From: Hyphomicrobiales bacterium
GTDB lineage: Bacteria; Pseudomonadota; Alphaproteobacteria; Rhizobiales; Xanthobacteraceae
Direction: 5' to 3'
NCBI GenBank assembly: GCA_026400425.1
Contig: JAPLPC010000333.1
Location: 1-12,076, forward strand
DNA: 12,076 bases
A program made the translations under genes and the position numbers. The notes below the pieces were generated by a model. It ran no database searches. It worked only from the letters and a program-made list of their open reading frames with translations, and was not told where the DNA came from. Each line of letters opens with the position of its first letter. Positions within the stretch are counted from its first letter, which is position 1. Positions 1-7,540 of the stretch are shown piece after piece.

Positions 1-151
1 GTACCGGGAACTCGACCGGGTCTCGCCGCTAGCGGTTCCAGTAATGCTTGAGATCGGTCGCGAGCAGGTCCATGGCGAGGCATCGGACGCGCTGCTCGCG
101 GAAGCGGCGGAAGAACTGGTAAACGAAGCGATGCAATCGCCGGATCGGTAG
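1..151 (+). CDS. Ligase-associated DEXH-box helicase, C-terminal end (partial)
   Basis: Reading from base 2, an open frame of 49 codons ends with TAG at 149-151; the rest lies outside the window. The visible tail contains LSPLAVPVML-like text (here VSPLAVPVMLEIGRE) followed by an Ala/Glu-rich helix with DALLAEAAEEL. From memory this matches the C-terminal end of the Lhr-like helicases that travel with an ATP-dependent DNA ligase, a beta-CASP exonuclease and PdeM. The following gene is PdeM in the same direction, only 30 bp away, which supports the call strongly. Such helicases unwind DNA or DNA:RNA hybrids in a DNA repair setting. No helicase motif is visible because only the tail is present, so the identification rests on tail similarity and context. 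Confidence 0.65.
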   Translation, partial: YRELDRVSPLAVPVMLEIGREQVHGEASDALLAEAAEELVNEAMQSPDR

Positions 152-181
152 AGCGAAACCTTTCGATTCGACGCTTCGAAG

Positions 182-916
182 ATGACGGGTTTCGCAGGCG
201 CGCGAGCCATCCTAAAACAACACATGCTCACCGAGTCGATTCCCGTCGAAACCAGTTCCGTCACCATCGCCGGCGTCACGCTGGCGGCCGACCTGTCGGG
301 CGCGCTGTACTGGGAACAGCAACGGCTGCTGATCGTATCCGACCTGCATCTCGAAAAGGGATCGAGCTACGCGATGCGCGGCGTGTTGCTGCCGCCCTAT
401 GACACCATCGCCACCCTTGGCCGTCTCGGCACCGTGATCGCGCGACACGATCCGCGCACCGTGATCGCCCTCGGCGACAGTTTCCACGACCGCGACGCAC
501 ATCAGCGCCTGTCACCTGCCAATCGCGATGTCCTCGGTGCCTTGCAAGCCCGGCGTGACTGGATCTGGATTTCCGGCAATCACGATCCCGAATTGCCCTC
601 CGACCTCGGCGGCACTGTTGCCGAAGAAGTTGCCATCGGCGCGATTACGTTTCGCCACGAGCCGACCGGCGCGCATGGTGAGATCGCCGGCCATCTGCAT
701 CCGAAGGCGCGTGTCAGCACGCGTGGCCGCGCGGTGGAACGACGCTGCTTCGCCACCGACGGGCATCGCGCGATCATGCCGTCCTTCGGCGCCTATACGG
801 GCGGGCTGAATATCCGCGACGCAGCGTTCGCCCGGATCTTTCGCACCCTCGGCTTCGTCGCCCATGTCCTCGGCGACCACCGCATGCACGCCATTGCCGC
901 CTCGCGCTGCTGCTGA
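182..916 (+). CDS. pdeM: Ligase-associated DNA damage response endonuclease PdeM (metallophosphoesterase)
   Basis: A 244-residue cytoplasmic calcineurin-like metallophosphoesterase. The metal-binding motifs appear in the family order: SDLHLEKG (Asp54, His56), GDSFHD (Asp99), GNHDP (Asn133, His134) and GHLHP (His171, His173). The LEKG after the first motif and the FHD in the second are typical of PdeM, which accompanies the ligase-associated helicase and exonuclease in bacterial DNA repair clusters. The helicase tail ends 30 bp upstream, so the two are probably co-transcribed. The start is uncertain. ATG 182 has only a GAAG directly against it, and ATG 224 (MLTESIPVE, 230 residues) has no clear Shine-Dalgarno sequence either; homology begins only near residue 25, so both fit. 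The gene converges on the minus-strand gene ending at 941 with 24 bp between them and no visible terminator. The exact nucleic acid substrate cannot be read from sequence. Confidence 0.92.
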   Translation: MTGFAGARAILKQHMLTESIPVETSSVTIAGVTLAADLSGALYWEQQRLLIVSDLHLEKGSSYAMRGVLLPPYDTIATLGRLGTVIARHDPRTVIALGDSFHDRDAHQRLSPANRDVLGALQARRDWIWISGNHDPELPSDLGGTVAEEVAIGAITFRHEPTGAHGEIAGHLHPKARVSTRGRAVERRCFATDGHRAIMPSFGAYTGGLNIRDAAFARIFRTLGFVAHVLGDHRMHAIAASRCC

Positions 917-940
917 GGGCGACGTCCATTCCGGCATCGG

Positions 941-1717
941 CTAATCCCGCCGAAATACGATCGATGCCGCCCAGCCGGACATCAGCGCCATGATCGCCGT
1001 CATCATGCCGTAGATCGCGCCGTGATTGCGCGCGGCATTGGCGACGAATTGCTCGAAGCCGATTTTGACGATCTCGAATGCGGTCTCGGCCCTGGTAATC
1101 AGCGCACCGTCGGCGAACAGCTCGATCTCCACATCATAGGCTCCGATCGGCACTTCGGCCGGTAGCGGAATCGTGGCGCGAAACAGCGTCGGTGTGAGGA
1201 AGGTCACCGCCGAAGTTTCTTCGCGATAAAGGCCATGGTCCTTGCGCAGCCGCACGAAGGCGCTTCGGAACGGATCGGTGGAGACGACGTCCGCAAAATC
1301 GGTGCCGACACGCTGGGTCAGCAGCACATTGTTGATGCCGAGTTGCTGCCGACGTTGCACGTCCGCCGGCGCAATGGCGTCGATGGGCCGATTGGAAAAC
1401 ACCGCGAGATAAGACGGCACCTGCAGGAATTCGCGCGATTCGGTATTGATCCAGATCCCGAAACGGCGCTGCTTGCGCCAGGTGACGAGATCGGTGCGCG
1501 GGCCGGAGACCGTGACGACGAGATTGTAGTTGGCGCGCGCCGGCGGGGTCTTGTCGTCCTTCTCCACCGAACCGAACAGCACCAGTTCCTCACCGACGTA
1601 GTTCGGCGTCACCGTGACACGGTGGTTCGAGACCGAAACGATCAGCCGCTCAGCCTGCGCCGGGATCGCCGCGCCGAGCGTCAATGCGAGGATCACCATC
1701 AGCCAGGCCCACATCAT
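941..1717 (-). CDS. TIGR02186 family membrane-anchored periplasmic protein
   Basis: A 258-residue protein with an N-terminal signal peptide (hydrophobic residues 4-19, likely cleavage after AQA at residue 22), a beta-rich middle of about 210 residues, and one C-terminal membrane span (about 234-254) ending in a short positive tail FRRD. It should therefore be exported, face the periplasm and stay anchored in the inner membrane. The sequence matches my memory of the TIGR02186 family, an alphaproteobacterial family of unknown function. Its start overlaps the stop of the upstream TSUP permease by 4 bp (ATGA at 1714-1717), which suggests translational coupling and a shared job, such as an accessory or substrate-binding subunit. 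A second ATG follows immediately (1712-1714), so the true start could be one codon later. No catalytic motif is recognisable. Confidence 0.85.
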   Translation of the reverse strand: MMWAWLMVILALTLGAAIPAQAERLIVSVSNHRVTVTPNYVGEELVLFGSVEKDDKTPPARANYNLVVTVSGPRTDLVTWRKQRRFGIWINTESREFLQVPSYLAVFSNRPIDAIAPADVQRRQQLGINNVLLTQRVGTDFADVVSTDPFRSAFVRLRKDHGLYREETSAVTFLTPTLFRATIPLPAEVPIGAYDVEIELFADGALITRAETAFEIVKIGFEQFVANAARNHGAIYGMMTAIMALMSGWAASIVFRRD

Positions 1718-2646
1718 GACCCACCGCCGCCGGTGAGATCACGGATGGTGAACAGATCATCCGGCTGGATCACGAGTTGCGCGGCAAACCGCATGCCGAC
1801 GGCCAGAATCAGCAAACCGAGCAGCAAGCGCAGATGCTCGCTGCGGATCTTCTGGCCCGCGCGGGCGCCGAACTGCGCTCCGGTGACGCCGCCCACCATC
1901 AGGATCAGCGCCAGCACGGCATCGACGAGGTGATTGGTCATCGCGTGCAGCATGGTTGCGATCACCATGGTGACGAGCGTCAGGACCATCGAGGTTCCGA
2001 GCACCGTCGCGGTGGGCACGCGCAGCCAGTAGATCAGGATCGGGATCAGGATGAAGCTGCCGCCGATGCCCATCACGGCGCCGATGAACCCGATCAGCAG
2101 CCCCACGGCGACGACGGGAATGACCGACAGATAGATTTTCGAGCGCTTGAAGCGCATCTTCAGCGGCAGGCCATGCACCCAGTTATGGCTGCCAGGGCGG
2201 CGGAAGGTCACGGGGGTGCCACGCCGCAGCCGGATCAGCGCCCGCAGCCCCTCCCAGAACATGGCGCCACCGACGCCGGTGAGCAGGATCACGTAGGACA
2301 GCGCGATGGTGAGATCGAGCTGGCCCAGATTGCGCAGCACCGTGAAGACCCAGACGCCCAGCGCCGTGCCGACGATGCCGCCCGACAGCAGCACCGCCGC
2401 CAGTGCCGGATCGATGGCGCGGCGGCGCCAGTAGGAAAGCGCACCTGAAAATGAGGACGCCGCGATGTGGCTCGCCACCGATGCCACCGAAACGGCCGGG
2501 GAGATGCCGACGAAGATCAACAGCGGCGTCATCAGGAAGCCGCCCCCGACGCCGAACAGGCCCGAGACGAACCCGACCGCTGCGCCCATCGCCAGGATGA
2601 GCAACACGTTGATCGGAAGATCTGCGATCGGGAGATAGAGTTGCAC
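1714..2646 (-). CDS. TauE/SafE (TSUP) family sulfite/organosulfonate exporter-like permease
   Basis: A 310-residue polytopic inner-membrane protein with about eight hydrophobic segments. It shows the internal duplication of the TSUP family: the first half has GLFGVGGGFLMTP (residues 29-41) and the second half GAVMGIGGSFILIP (189-202). A basic cytoplasmic loop (about 138-172) separates the halves. Family members move small sulfur compounds such as sulfite, sulfoacetate or thiosulfate across the membrane; the substrate here cannot be deduced. I chose the GTG start at 2644-2646 because the N-terminal MQLYLPIADLP stretch resembles that of homologues I remember and lies before the first membrane span. 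The Shine-Dalgarno sequence is weak. It is the first gene of a two-gene unit with the TIGR02186 protein. No sulfur-metabolism gene is seen nearby, so a role in sulfite export remains inference. Confidence 0.9.
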   Translation of the reverse strand: MQLYLPIADLPINVLLILAMGAAVGFVSGLFGVGGGFLMTPLLIFVGISPAVSVASVASHIAASSFSGALSYWRRRAIDPALAAVLLSGGIVGTALGVWVFTVLRNLGQLDLTIALSYVILLTGVGGAMFWEGLRALIRLRRGTPVTFRRPGSHNWVHGLPLKMRFKRSKIYLSVIPVVAVGLLIGFIGAVMGIGGSFILIPILIYWLRVPTATVLGTSMVLTLVTMVIATMLHAMTNHLVDAVLALILMVGGVTGAQFGARAGQKIRSEHLRLLLGLLILAVGMRFAAQLVIQPDDLFTIRDLTGGGGS

Positions 2647-2863
2647 GCGCGTTCGCTTCGAGATTGGCCGCGATAGCGGAGACCGTTCACGGCGTTATTC
2701 TTGAGGCGGCGCGGATGGGAGCCGCAAGTTCTCTTAGACGATATCGGCGCCCGATGGGATCAAAGATTCCGGCAAATGCCCGACTTTTCGCCCATCGGGG
2801 TCAGCATTCGCTGCCGTGGTAAACGGCTTTGGTGTTTTGACGTCTTAGTTGCGCAGCCGGGAT

Positions 2864-3673
2864 TCAACTGCGTTGCATGGCATCGGTCACCAGATTCATG
2901 GACTGCGCCTCGGCGCTGCCGAGCCAGCGGATCTTGTCAGTGGCCGACATCGCCTCCACAACCGACGACGAGACGCCCATTCTGGTCATGTAGCTCAGCA
3001 CGAAGCCCATGGTCCGTTGCGCAGAAGCGACGGGATCGTCCCCTGCCTTCGGCGAGGTAAAGCGATGCACGCCGAGCCGCGATCCGTCGATTCCGAGCCG
3101 GATCTTGCCGCCGGCATAGGCGGTCACGCAGGCACTGGCGCAGAAAGACGGCTTGATGCGGCCATTGGCATCGGCGGTGCCGACAGCGGTGGAGAGGCCA
3201 CGGGCGCGGATCACCTCACCCATGATCATGGACTGGCTGAGATTGCCGCCGGGCGATGACAGCAGCACGATGTCGCCGGGTTGCAATTTGGCCTGGTCGA
3301 GCTGCTCGCGAAGCCATGTCGCGCTGGCGGCACCGATCTTACCCGAAATCGCCAGCACCTTGCGCCCGCCACCGAACAGGCCGGGATCTGGATTGTCGAT
3401 CGTTTCGGCGCTCAGGCTCGGCGCGACATAGAGATCTTTCCAATAAGACCATGCCTCCGGCGTTGAGAGGTCCTGATAGGCGCGAATGCCGATGCCGCCG
3501 AACAGCAGCACCGCAAAGGCGATGGTGGTGAGGCTCGGCCGCCAGCGACGCAGCGGCTCCGGGTCTGGCGGTGTTGGTGTCGTCAGACGCGGCGGCGCCG
3601 AAGGCGGCGTGCTCCAGGGGCCGGTCGACGGAACGGATTGTCGCGGCTCTCGCCCGTCATCATGCAAAGACAA
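2864..3673 (-). CDS. Membrane-anchored ClpP/crotonase-fold protein, COG3904-like
   Basis: About 269 residues from the TTG I chose at 3671-3673. The N-terminus is Pro-rich and hydrophilic, followed by one membrane span (about 47-63; LTTIAFAVLLFGGIGI) and a periplasmic domain. That domain looks like the ClpP/crotonase fold: an SSPGG glycine turn (139-143), then FCASACVTAYAGG with Ser181 in the position of the ClpP nucleophile, then GVHRF with His203 in the position of the catalytic His. A third catalytic residue is not obvious. The frame stays open upstream to TTG 3752-3754 (296 residues), but that codon has no ribosome binding site, whereas TTG 3673 sits 5 nt behind GAGGAAA. A second TTG at 3665-3667 is also possible. 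It lies 182 bp downstream of the PodJ-like gene on the same strand. The fold call comes from motif pattern only, and peptidase activity is unproven. Confidence 0.75.
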   Translation of the reverse strand: MSLHDDGREPRQSVPSTGPWSTPPSAPPRLTTPTPPDPEPLRRWRPSLTTIAFAVLLFGGIGIRAYQDLSTPEAWSYWKDLYVAPSLSAETIDNPDPGLFGGGRKVLAISGKIGAASATWLREQLDQAKLQPGDIVLLSSPGGNLSQSMIMGEVIRARGLSTAVGTADANGRIKPSFCASACVTAYAGGKIRLGIDGSRLGVHRFTSPKAGDDPVASAQRTMGFVLSYMTRMGVSSSVVEAMSATDKIRWLGSAEAQSMNLVTDAMQRS

Positions 3674-3678
3674 ATTGA

Positions 3679-3685
3679 TTTCCTC
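3679..3685 (-). promoter_or_regulatory. Shine-Dalgarno GAGGAAA that decides a TTG start
   Basis: On the minus strand GAGGAAA lies 5 nt before TTG 3671-3673 and 11 nt before TTG 3665-3667. No comparable sequence precedes the TTG at 3752-3754, so the shorter reading of the COG3904-like gene is preferred. Confidence 0.6.
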
Positions 3686-3697
3686 ACGCTTCAGCGG

Positions 3698-3722
3698 TCC
3701 CGATGCGTTGCTTGCATCGGGA
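3698..3722 (-). repeat. Perfect 9-bp inverted repeat just upstream of a ribosome binding site
   Basis: TCCCGATGC (3698-3706) and GCATCGGGA (3714-3722) pair perfectly around a 7-nt loop. If the COG3904-like gene starts at 3673, the hairpin is in its 5' leader and ends 12 nt before the Shine-Dalgarno sequence. It could affect mRNA stability or be the remnant of a terminator, although no T run follows on either strand. If the longer frame were used, it would be coding. Confidence 0.5.
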
Positions 3723-3773
3723 ATGATCCCGCCTGGCACGCGACCGCGTACCAAGTCTGGTGAAGCTTTGTTG

Positions 3774-3804
3774 AGGAAATAAGACCGCGGGTTCGAGCCT
3801 GCGG
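3774..3804 (-). terminator. Possible rho-independent terminator of the PodJ-like gene
   Basis: Read on the minus strand, about 50 nt after the TGA at 3856-3858, CCGCAGG (3804-3798) and CCCGCGG (3791-3785) form a 7-bp stem with one A-C mismatch and a 6-nt loop CTCGAA. It is followed by TCTTATTTCC, a T-rich but interrupted run. The position fits a terminator, but the stem is imperfect and the tail weak. Confidence 0.4.
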
Positions 3805-3855
3805 TAGGTCAAATGCGCATAACCGCATCCCGAGAATGCAGCCATGCGGCGTCGA

Positions 3856-6800
3856 TCAGCGTGCGGCGCGCTTGCTGTTCGCGGGTCTGGCAGCCTGAGG
3901 AGCGGCGGCATCCCAGCCGCCGGCCGGTGTCGCCACACTGATCGCGTCTTCGGGTTGGCCTTCCGCCACGAAGGTCTGGATCGCGAGTTTGGCTGCGGCG
4001 AGCGACTGCGGATCGAGCCGCTTGGCGACATCGTCGCGCTTCTTGCCGGCATCGACGTCGCCCTGCGCTGCGGCCAGACTGAACCACTTGAAGCTCTCGG
4101 CGAGATTCTGGTCGACACCGATGCCGCGGGCATACAGGATTCCGAGATTGAACTGGCTGTCGGCGACGCCGCGATCGGCGGCCTTGCGGAACCAGAGCGA
4201 CGCGCTCTTGTAATTGGCGCCGCGGGTGCCGCCGTCGGCATCGAGCACCGCGAGATTGTGCATCGCCTTGGCGTTGCCGCGCTCGGCCGCTTGCATGTAG
4301 TAGCGGCGCGCGACTTCCCAATCCTTCTTCAGGCCGAGGCCTTTTTCGTACAGCGTGCCCAGCCGGAACATGCCCGGCACGACGCCGGCCTGCGCCGCGC
4401 GGTCATACCATTTCGCAGCTTCCTCGTAATTCTGTGGCACGCCGCGGCCTTCGGCATAACGCAAACCGACCTCGAAGGCAGCCGTGGCGTCGCCCTTGAG
4501 CGCCGCATTGCGCAACGCTGCGCCGCCGATGGCATCAGGTAGCTTTTCGCCGGCCGGAACTGTCACAGTCCCAAGCTTCTGACCGCTCGGCGGAAGCACG
4601 GGCGAAGTAGTAACGGGGTTGGGCTGCGGCGCGCCGATGCTGCCGGTTACATCGGGGGAGATGTAAGGTACCGGCGCGGCCTGTGGCACCGGAGCCGACT
4701 GCCGGGCAGGTGCGGTTTCCGGTGCCGGCTGCGGCGCAAACAGCGACGGCGTGCCGATCGACGGCGCCGCGCTCGGCGCGCCGATCGACGGTGCCGGCGA
4801 TTGCGCCGGAGTGTCACTGGCGTTTGGGGGATCGAGATACAGCGGTGGCGAATGGCTGTTGGCGGCCATCGGCGGCGTCGAACCGCCGTCGTCCAGCAAC
4901 GTCATCGCCATCTTGAACGAGCCGAGCACGATCACCACGACGCTCGCGCCGACCAGCAGTGAGCGGATCTTGGAACTGAATGTCGAAGAGCCCTTGTCGC
5001 TCTCGCTCTGCTGTGCCGCCTTGGCGGGTTTCGCAGCTTTCGGCTTGTCGCCCGTCGCGGCTGCGGCCTGGGCGGCGCGACGTGCGGCGGCGATGAAGCT
5101 GGATGCGCTGGCCGGTTCGGGCGCAGCGCCAACGATATCGCTGATCGCATCTTCCGACGCGGCAATCCGCTCCGACGGCGAGCCGCCGCGGCCTTGCGGG
5201 CGCGTGCCCGGCTCGAGCGGATGATCCGGCGGCAATTGCGAATCGGCCATCGGACGCGGCGACGGACGCTCGACCGTCACCGCCGGAGCCGCAGGCTTCG
5301 GTGCAGGCGCAGGATTGCCGGGTGCTGACATTGGCGCAGACTTGGCCGCCGGCTTCGGATCGAGAATATCGCTGATCGCCTTCGGCACCTGGAAAGCAGG
5401 CGCCGGCTCGCTCGAAATGGCGGTCGCTGCGAACTCGCGCGGTGCGGCATCGAAATGCGCCTGCGGCGGACGCACTTCGATCTGCGACGGCGCGGCTGCC
5501 TGCGGCTTCACAGGGTTGGGCATTTGCGGACGCGGCGGAGCGGCCATTGCCGGCTGCATCGGAGTCGGTTGCGAGACCTGAGCCACCGCAGGCTGCGGAG
5601 CCGGACGGGTGCTTGCGGTGCGCAGATCGCCCTCGATCTTGGCAAGGCGATCGACGACGTGGCCGAGGGTCGAATGCACGACCTCGAGCGAATCCTGCAT
5701 GTGCCGATCGGTTTCCGACTGGCTGAATCGCATGTCGGACATGTCGCGCTTGAAGGAATCGATAACGCCGGCATCCGCCCGGCTCTCGTTCAGCGCGGCG
5801 GCGAACATGCTCTGCTGGCGCTCAAGATGGCGCAGGATGTCCTGCAGGCCGTCCTCGACACGACCGAAATTGGCACGCGGGTCGCTGACCGTTTCCATCC
5901 GTTCGAGCAGATAAGAGACACGCTGTTCGAGATGGGTGAAGGCCGACGACGGATCGTTGCCGACCGGCATGTGGTCGAGCCGCTGCGCCAGCGCAGCCAG
6001 CGCGCTCTCCAGATGATCGGAATTCGCGGCCGATGGGCGATCGCGATTCTCCAGCGACGCGGTCGGCGTGACGATGCGCTGTTCGAGCGCCGCAAACATG
6101 CTGGTGTCGCTGTTCTGCGCGAGTTGATCGACCTTGGACGACAGCGCCCGCAGGTCATCGCTGAGACGGCCGACCGCCTCGTTGGTGGCGACGTTGGACA
6201 CGATGGATCGCAATGCACCGAGCGCGCCTTCGAGCTGCTCCAGCGTGCCGGGATTGTCGCTCGAGCGCACGATCTGGTCGATCTTGCTGCCGAGATTGCG
6301 AATCGCCTCATCGAAGCCGGCCAGTTGCTCGGCCGGCGTCAACGTCCTAAGCGTCTTGTGAATATCGCCCAGCGCGGCTTCAAGATTGGCGAGCACGTCG
6401 GCATCGATGCCGCTTGAACGCGTTGCGTCGATCCGTTGCGACAATGCACGGATTTCGCCCTCGATCGATTCGATGGCGCGGCGCGGCAGCGCTTCGGTCA
6501 CTGCATTGCGGATCTCGGCGAGTTCGCTGCGGAATCCCGTAATCGACTGCTCGATGCTCGCGTTCGGTCGTTGCAGCGCATCGATCTTGCTGGTGATCTG
6601 CGACAACTGACGCTCCAGCCCGGACATGTCGGGCATCGGAGGCGGCGGCGTCACATGCGGCGCAATCGGTGGCGCATAACGCGGCGCCATGCGTGGCGGG
6701 CCGTCGAGCTCATCCTGGCGAGCTGCGATCTCGGCAATGGCGAAATCGAGCGAGAACGGATCGGTCTTCGGCGCCTCGCGGTAGACGTGCTTGGCGGCGC

Positions 6801-7293
6801 GCTCGACCATGTCGACATCGGGGCGCGGTTCGTGATGATTATAAGACGGCGGCGACCGCCTCGGCTGTTCGCTGATCTGCGACAGCCGCGCATCGAGGCG
6901 GGAGATGGCATCGTTCAACTGGCGCGCGACGCCTGGCTCGTCGTTGCTGCGCTGGTTCGGGCGCGAGAATTCTTCGATTTGGCGCGCAATCGCATCGAGG
7001 CGCTGGTGAATGTCGGCGACTTCGGCCACCTCGCGCTGCGGCATGGGTGCAGGCTGCGACTTCATCGCAGGCGGCGAGCGGCCGGGCCGGGCCTGATAGC
7101 GCGGCGGCTGCGGAGGTGCTGCCGGCGGCGCGTGATCGGCATAGCCATGCATCGCGGGAGCGACCGGAGATTCGCCGATGGTCGAGTTCAGCCAATCCGT
7201 CAGGGACATGCCGGCGCGACGTGCGGCGACCTCGGCCCGCTCGCGAACCGACGGGTCCATCCCCTCTACACTCCACGATACGCGCGAATTCAT
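3856..7293 (-). CDS. PodJ-like polar localization factor with coiled coil, one TM span and periplasmic Sel1 repeats
   Basis: A 1145-residue protein. Residues 1-45 form a conserved-looking head (MSLTDWLN at 29-36). Residues 90-560 are long amphipathic helices rich in Leu, Glu, Gln and Arg, as in coiled coils, broken by Pro-rich links. Residues 560-700 are Pro/Ala-rich and probably disordered. A single membrane span lies at about 777-799 (IRSLLVGASVVVIVLGSF). It is followed by a Pro/Ser-rich spacer and about four Sel1/TPR-like repeats (936-1080; EVGLRYAEGRG, RLGTLYEKGLG, NLGILYARGIG). This architecture is that of Caulobacter PodJ and its rhizobial relatives: a cytoplasmic scaffold that gathers polarity proteins, with a periplasmic tail linked to the envelope. 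The order places the Sel1 part in the periplasm. ATG 7291-7293 is the only sensible start, with a weak ribosome binding site. The role in polar growth or division is inferred from architecture, since sequence similarity in such proteins is low-complexity. Confidence 0.8.
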   Translation of the reverse strand: MNSRVSWSVEGMDPSVRERAEVAARRAGMSLTDWLNSTIGESPVAPAMHGYADHAPPAAPPQPPRYQARPGRSPPAMKSQPAPMPQREVAEVADIHQRLDAIARQIEEFSRPNQRSNDEPGVARQLNDAISRLDARLSQISEQPRRSPPSYNHHEPRPDVDMVERAAKHVYREAPKTDPFSLDFAIAEIAARQDELDGPPRMAPRYAPPIAPHVTPPPPMPDMSGLERQLSQITSKIDALQRPNASIEQSITGFRSELAEIRNAVTEALPRRAIESIEGEIRALSQRIDATRSSGIDADVLANLEAALGDIHKTLRTLTPAEQLAGFDEAIRNLGSKIDQIVRSSDNPGTLEQLEGALGALRSIVSNVATNEAVGRLSDDLRALSSKVDQLAQNSDTSMFAALEQRIVTPTASLENRDRPSAANSDHLESALAALAQRLDHMPVGNDPSSAFTHLEQRVSYLLERMETVSDPRANFGRVEDGLQDILRHLERQQSMFAAALNESRADAGVIDSFKRDMSDMRFSQSETDRHMQDSLEVVHSTLGHVVDRLAKIEGDLRTASTRPAPQPAVAQVSQPTPMQPAMAAPPRPQMPNPVKPQAAAPSQIEVRPPQAHFDAAPREFAATAISSEPAPAFQVPKAISDILDPKPAAKSAPMSAPGNPAPAPKPAAPAVTVERPSPRPMADSQLPPDHPLEPGTRPQGRGGSPSERIAASEDAISDIVGAAPEPASASSFIAAARRAAQAAAATGDKPKAAKPAKAAQQSESDKGSSTFSSKIRSLLVGASVVVIVLGSFKMAMTLLDDGGSTPPMAANSHSPPLYLDPPNASDTPAQSPAPSIGAPSAAPSIGTPSLFAPQPAPETAPARQSAPVPQAAPVPYISPDVTGSIGAPQPNPVTTSPVLPPSGQKLGTVTVPAGEKLPDAIGGAALRNAALKGDATAAFEVGLRYAEGRGVPQNYEEAAKWYDRAAQAGVVPGMFRLGTLYEKGLGLKKDWEVARRYYMQAAERGNAKAMHNLAVLDADGGTRGANYKSASLWFRKAADRGVADSQFNLGILYARGIGVDQNLAESFKWFSLAAAQGDVDAGKKRDDVAKRLDPQSLAAAKLAIQTFVAEGQPEDAISVATPAGGWDAAAPQAARPANSKRAAR

Positions 7294-7415
7294 GCTTTGG
7301 TCCGGTTACGAGCCTGACGCCAACTAGCGCCTGCAACTTCCGCCGTTCGTCCCAAAATCAAGAAATCATGAGCGGGATCGCGGCGGTCTGCCTACTCCGG
7401 ACTTTTCAGGGTTAG

Positions 7416-7432
7416 GGTAAATAACGGGTTAA
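7416..7432 (-). promoter_or_regulatory. CtrA-box-like sequence upstream of the PodJ-like gene
   Basis: On the minus strand the sequence reads TTAA, seven bases, then TTTACC, compared with the alphaproteobacterial CtrA consensus TTAA-N7-TTAAC; one of the conserved positions differs. It ends about 122 bp before the ATG at 7293. A GTTAAC half-site lies close by at 7458-7463. The match is suggestive only, because short AT-rich motifs stand out in GC-rich intergenic DNA. Confidence 0.35.
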
Positions 7433-7540
7433 GGTTGCCCGTATCGGCGCCTTAAATGTTAACCCGACGATACACTTGCGCGGATTTCACGGCTTCATCG
7501 CAGATTGAACCGATGATGCGTCAGGGCGCAAGCCGCTCCG

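Noticed and set aside
1235..2448. Plus-strand frames opposite the TIGR02186 and TSUP genes
   Set aside because: Composition is dominated by His, Gln, Asp and Arg; both are mirrors of genes with clear membrane topology and motifs.
2750..2799. CCCGATGGG and CCCATCGGG, a 9-bp inverted repeat in the 217-bp gap before the TSUP gene
   Set aside because: The loop is about 32 nt with no T run on either strand, so it is neither a convincing terminator nor an operator. I see no gene in this gap.
3785..3804. GGTTCGAGCC, similar to a tRNA T-arm
   Set aside because: No D-arm, anticodon arm or acceptor stem can be placed around it on either strand. It is better read as part of a possible terminator hairpin.
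4740..4800. Short tandem repeat GCCGATCGACGG in the PodJ-like gene
   Set aside because: It encodes an APSIGAPS/APSIGTPS pair in a Pro/Ser-rich spacer; a small in-frame duplication with no further signal.
5455..7317. Two long plus-strand frames (320 and 293 codons) opposite the PodJ-like gene
   Set aside because: Arg/His-rich translations without motifs, typical antisense shadows. The minus-strand reading has clear helices, a membrane span and Sel1 repeats.
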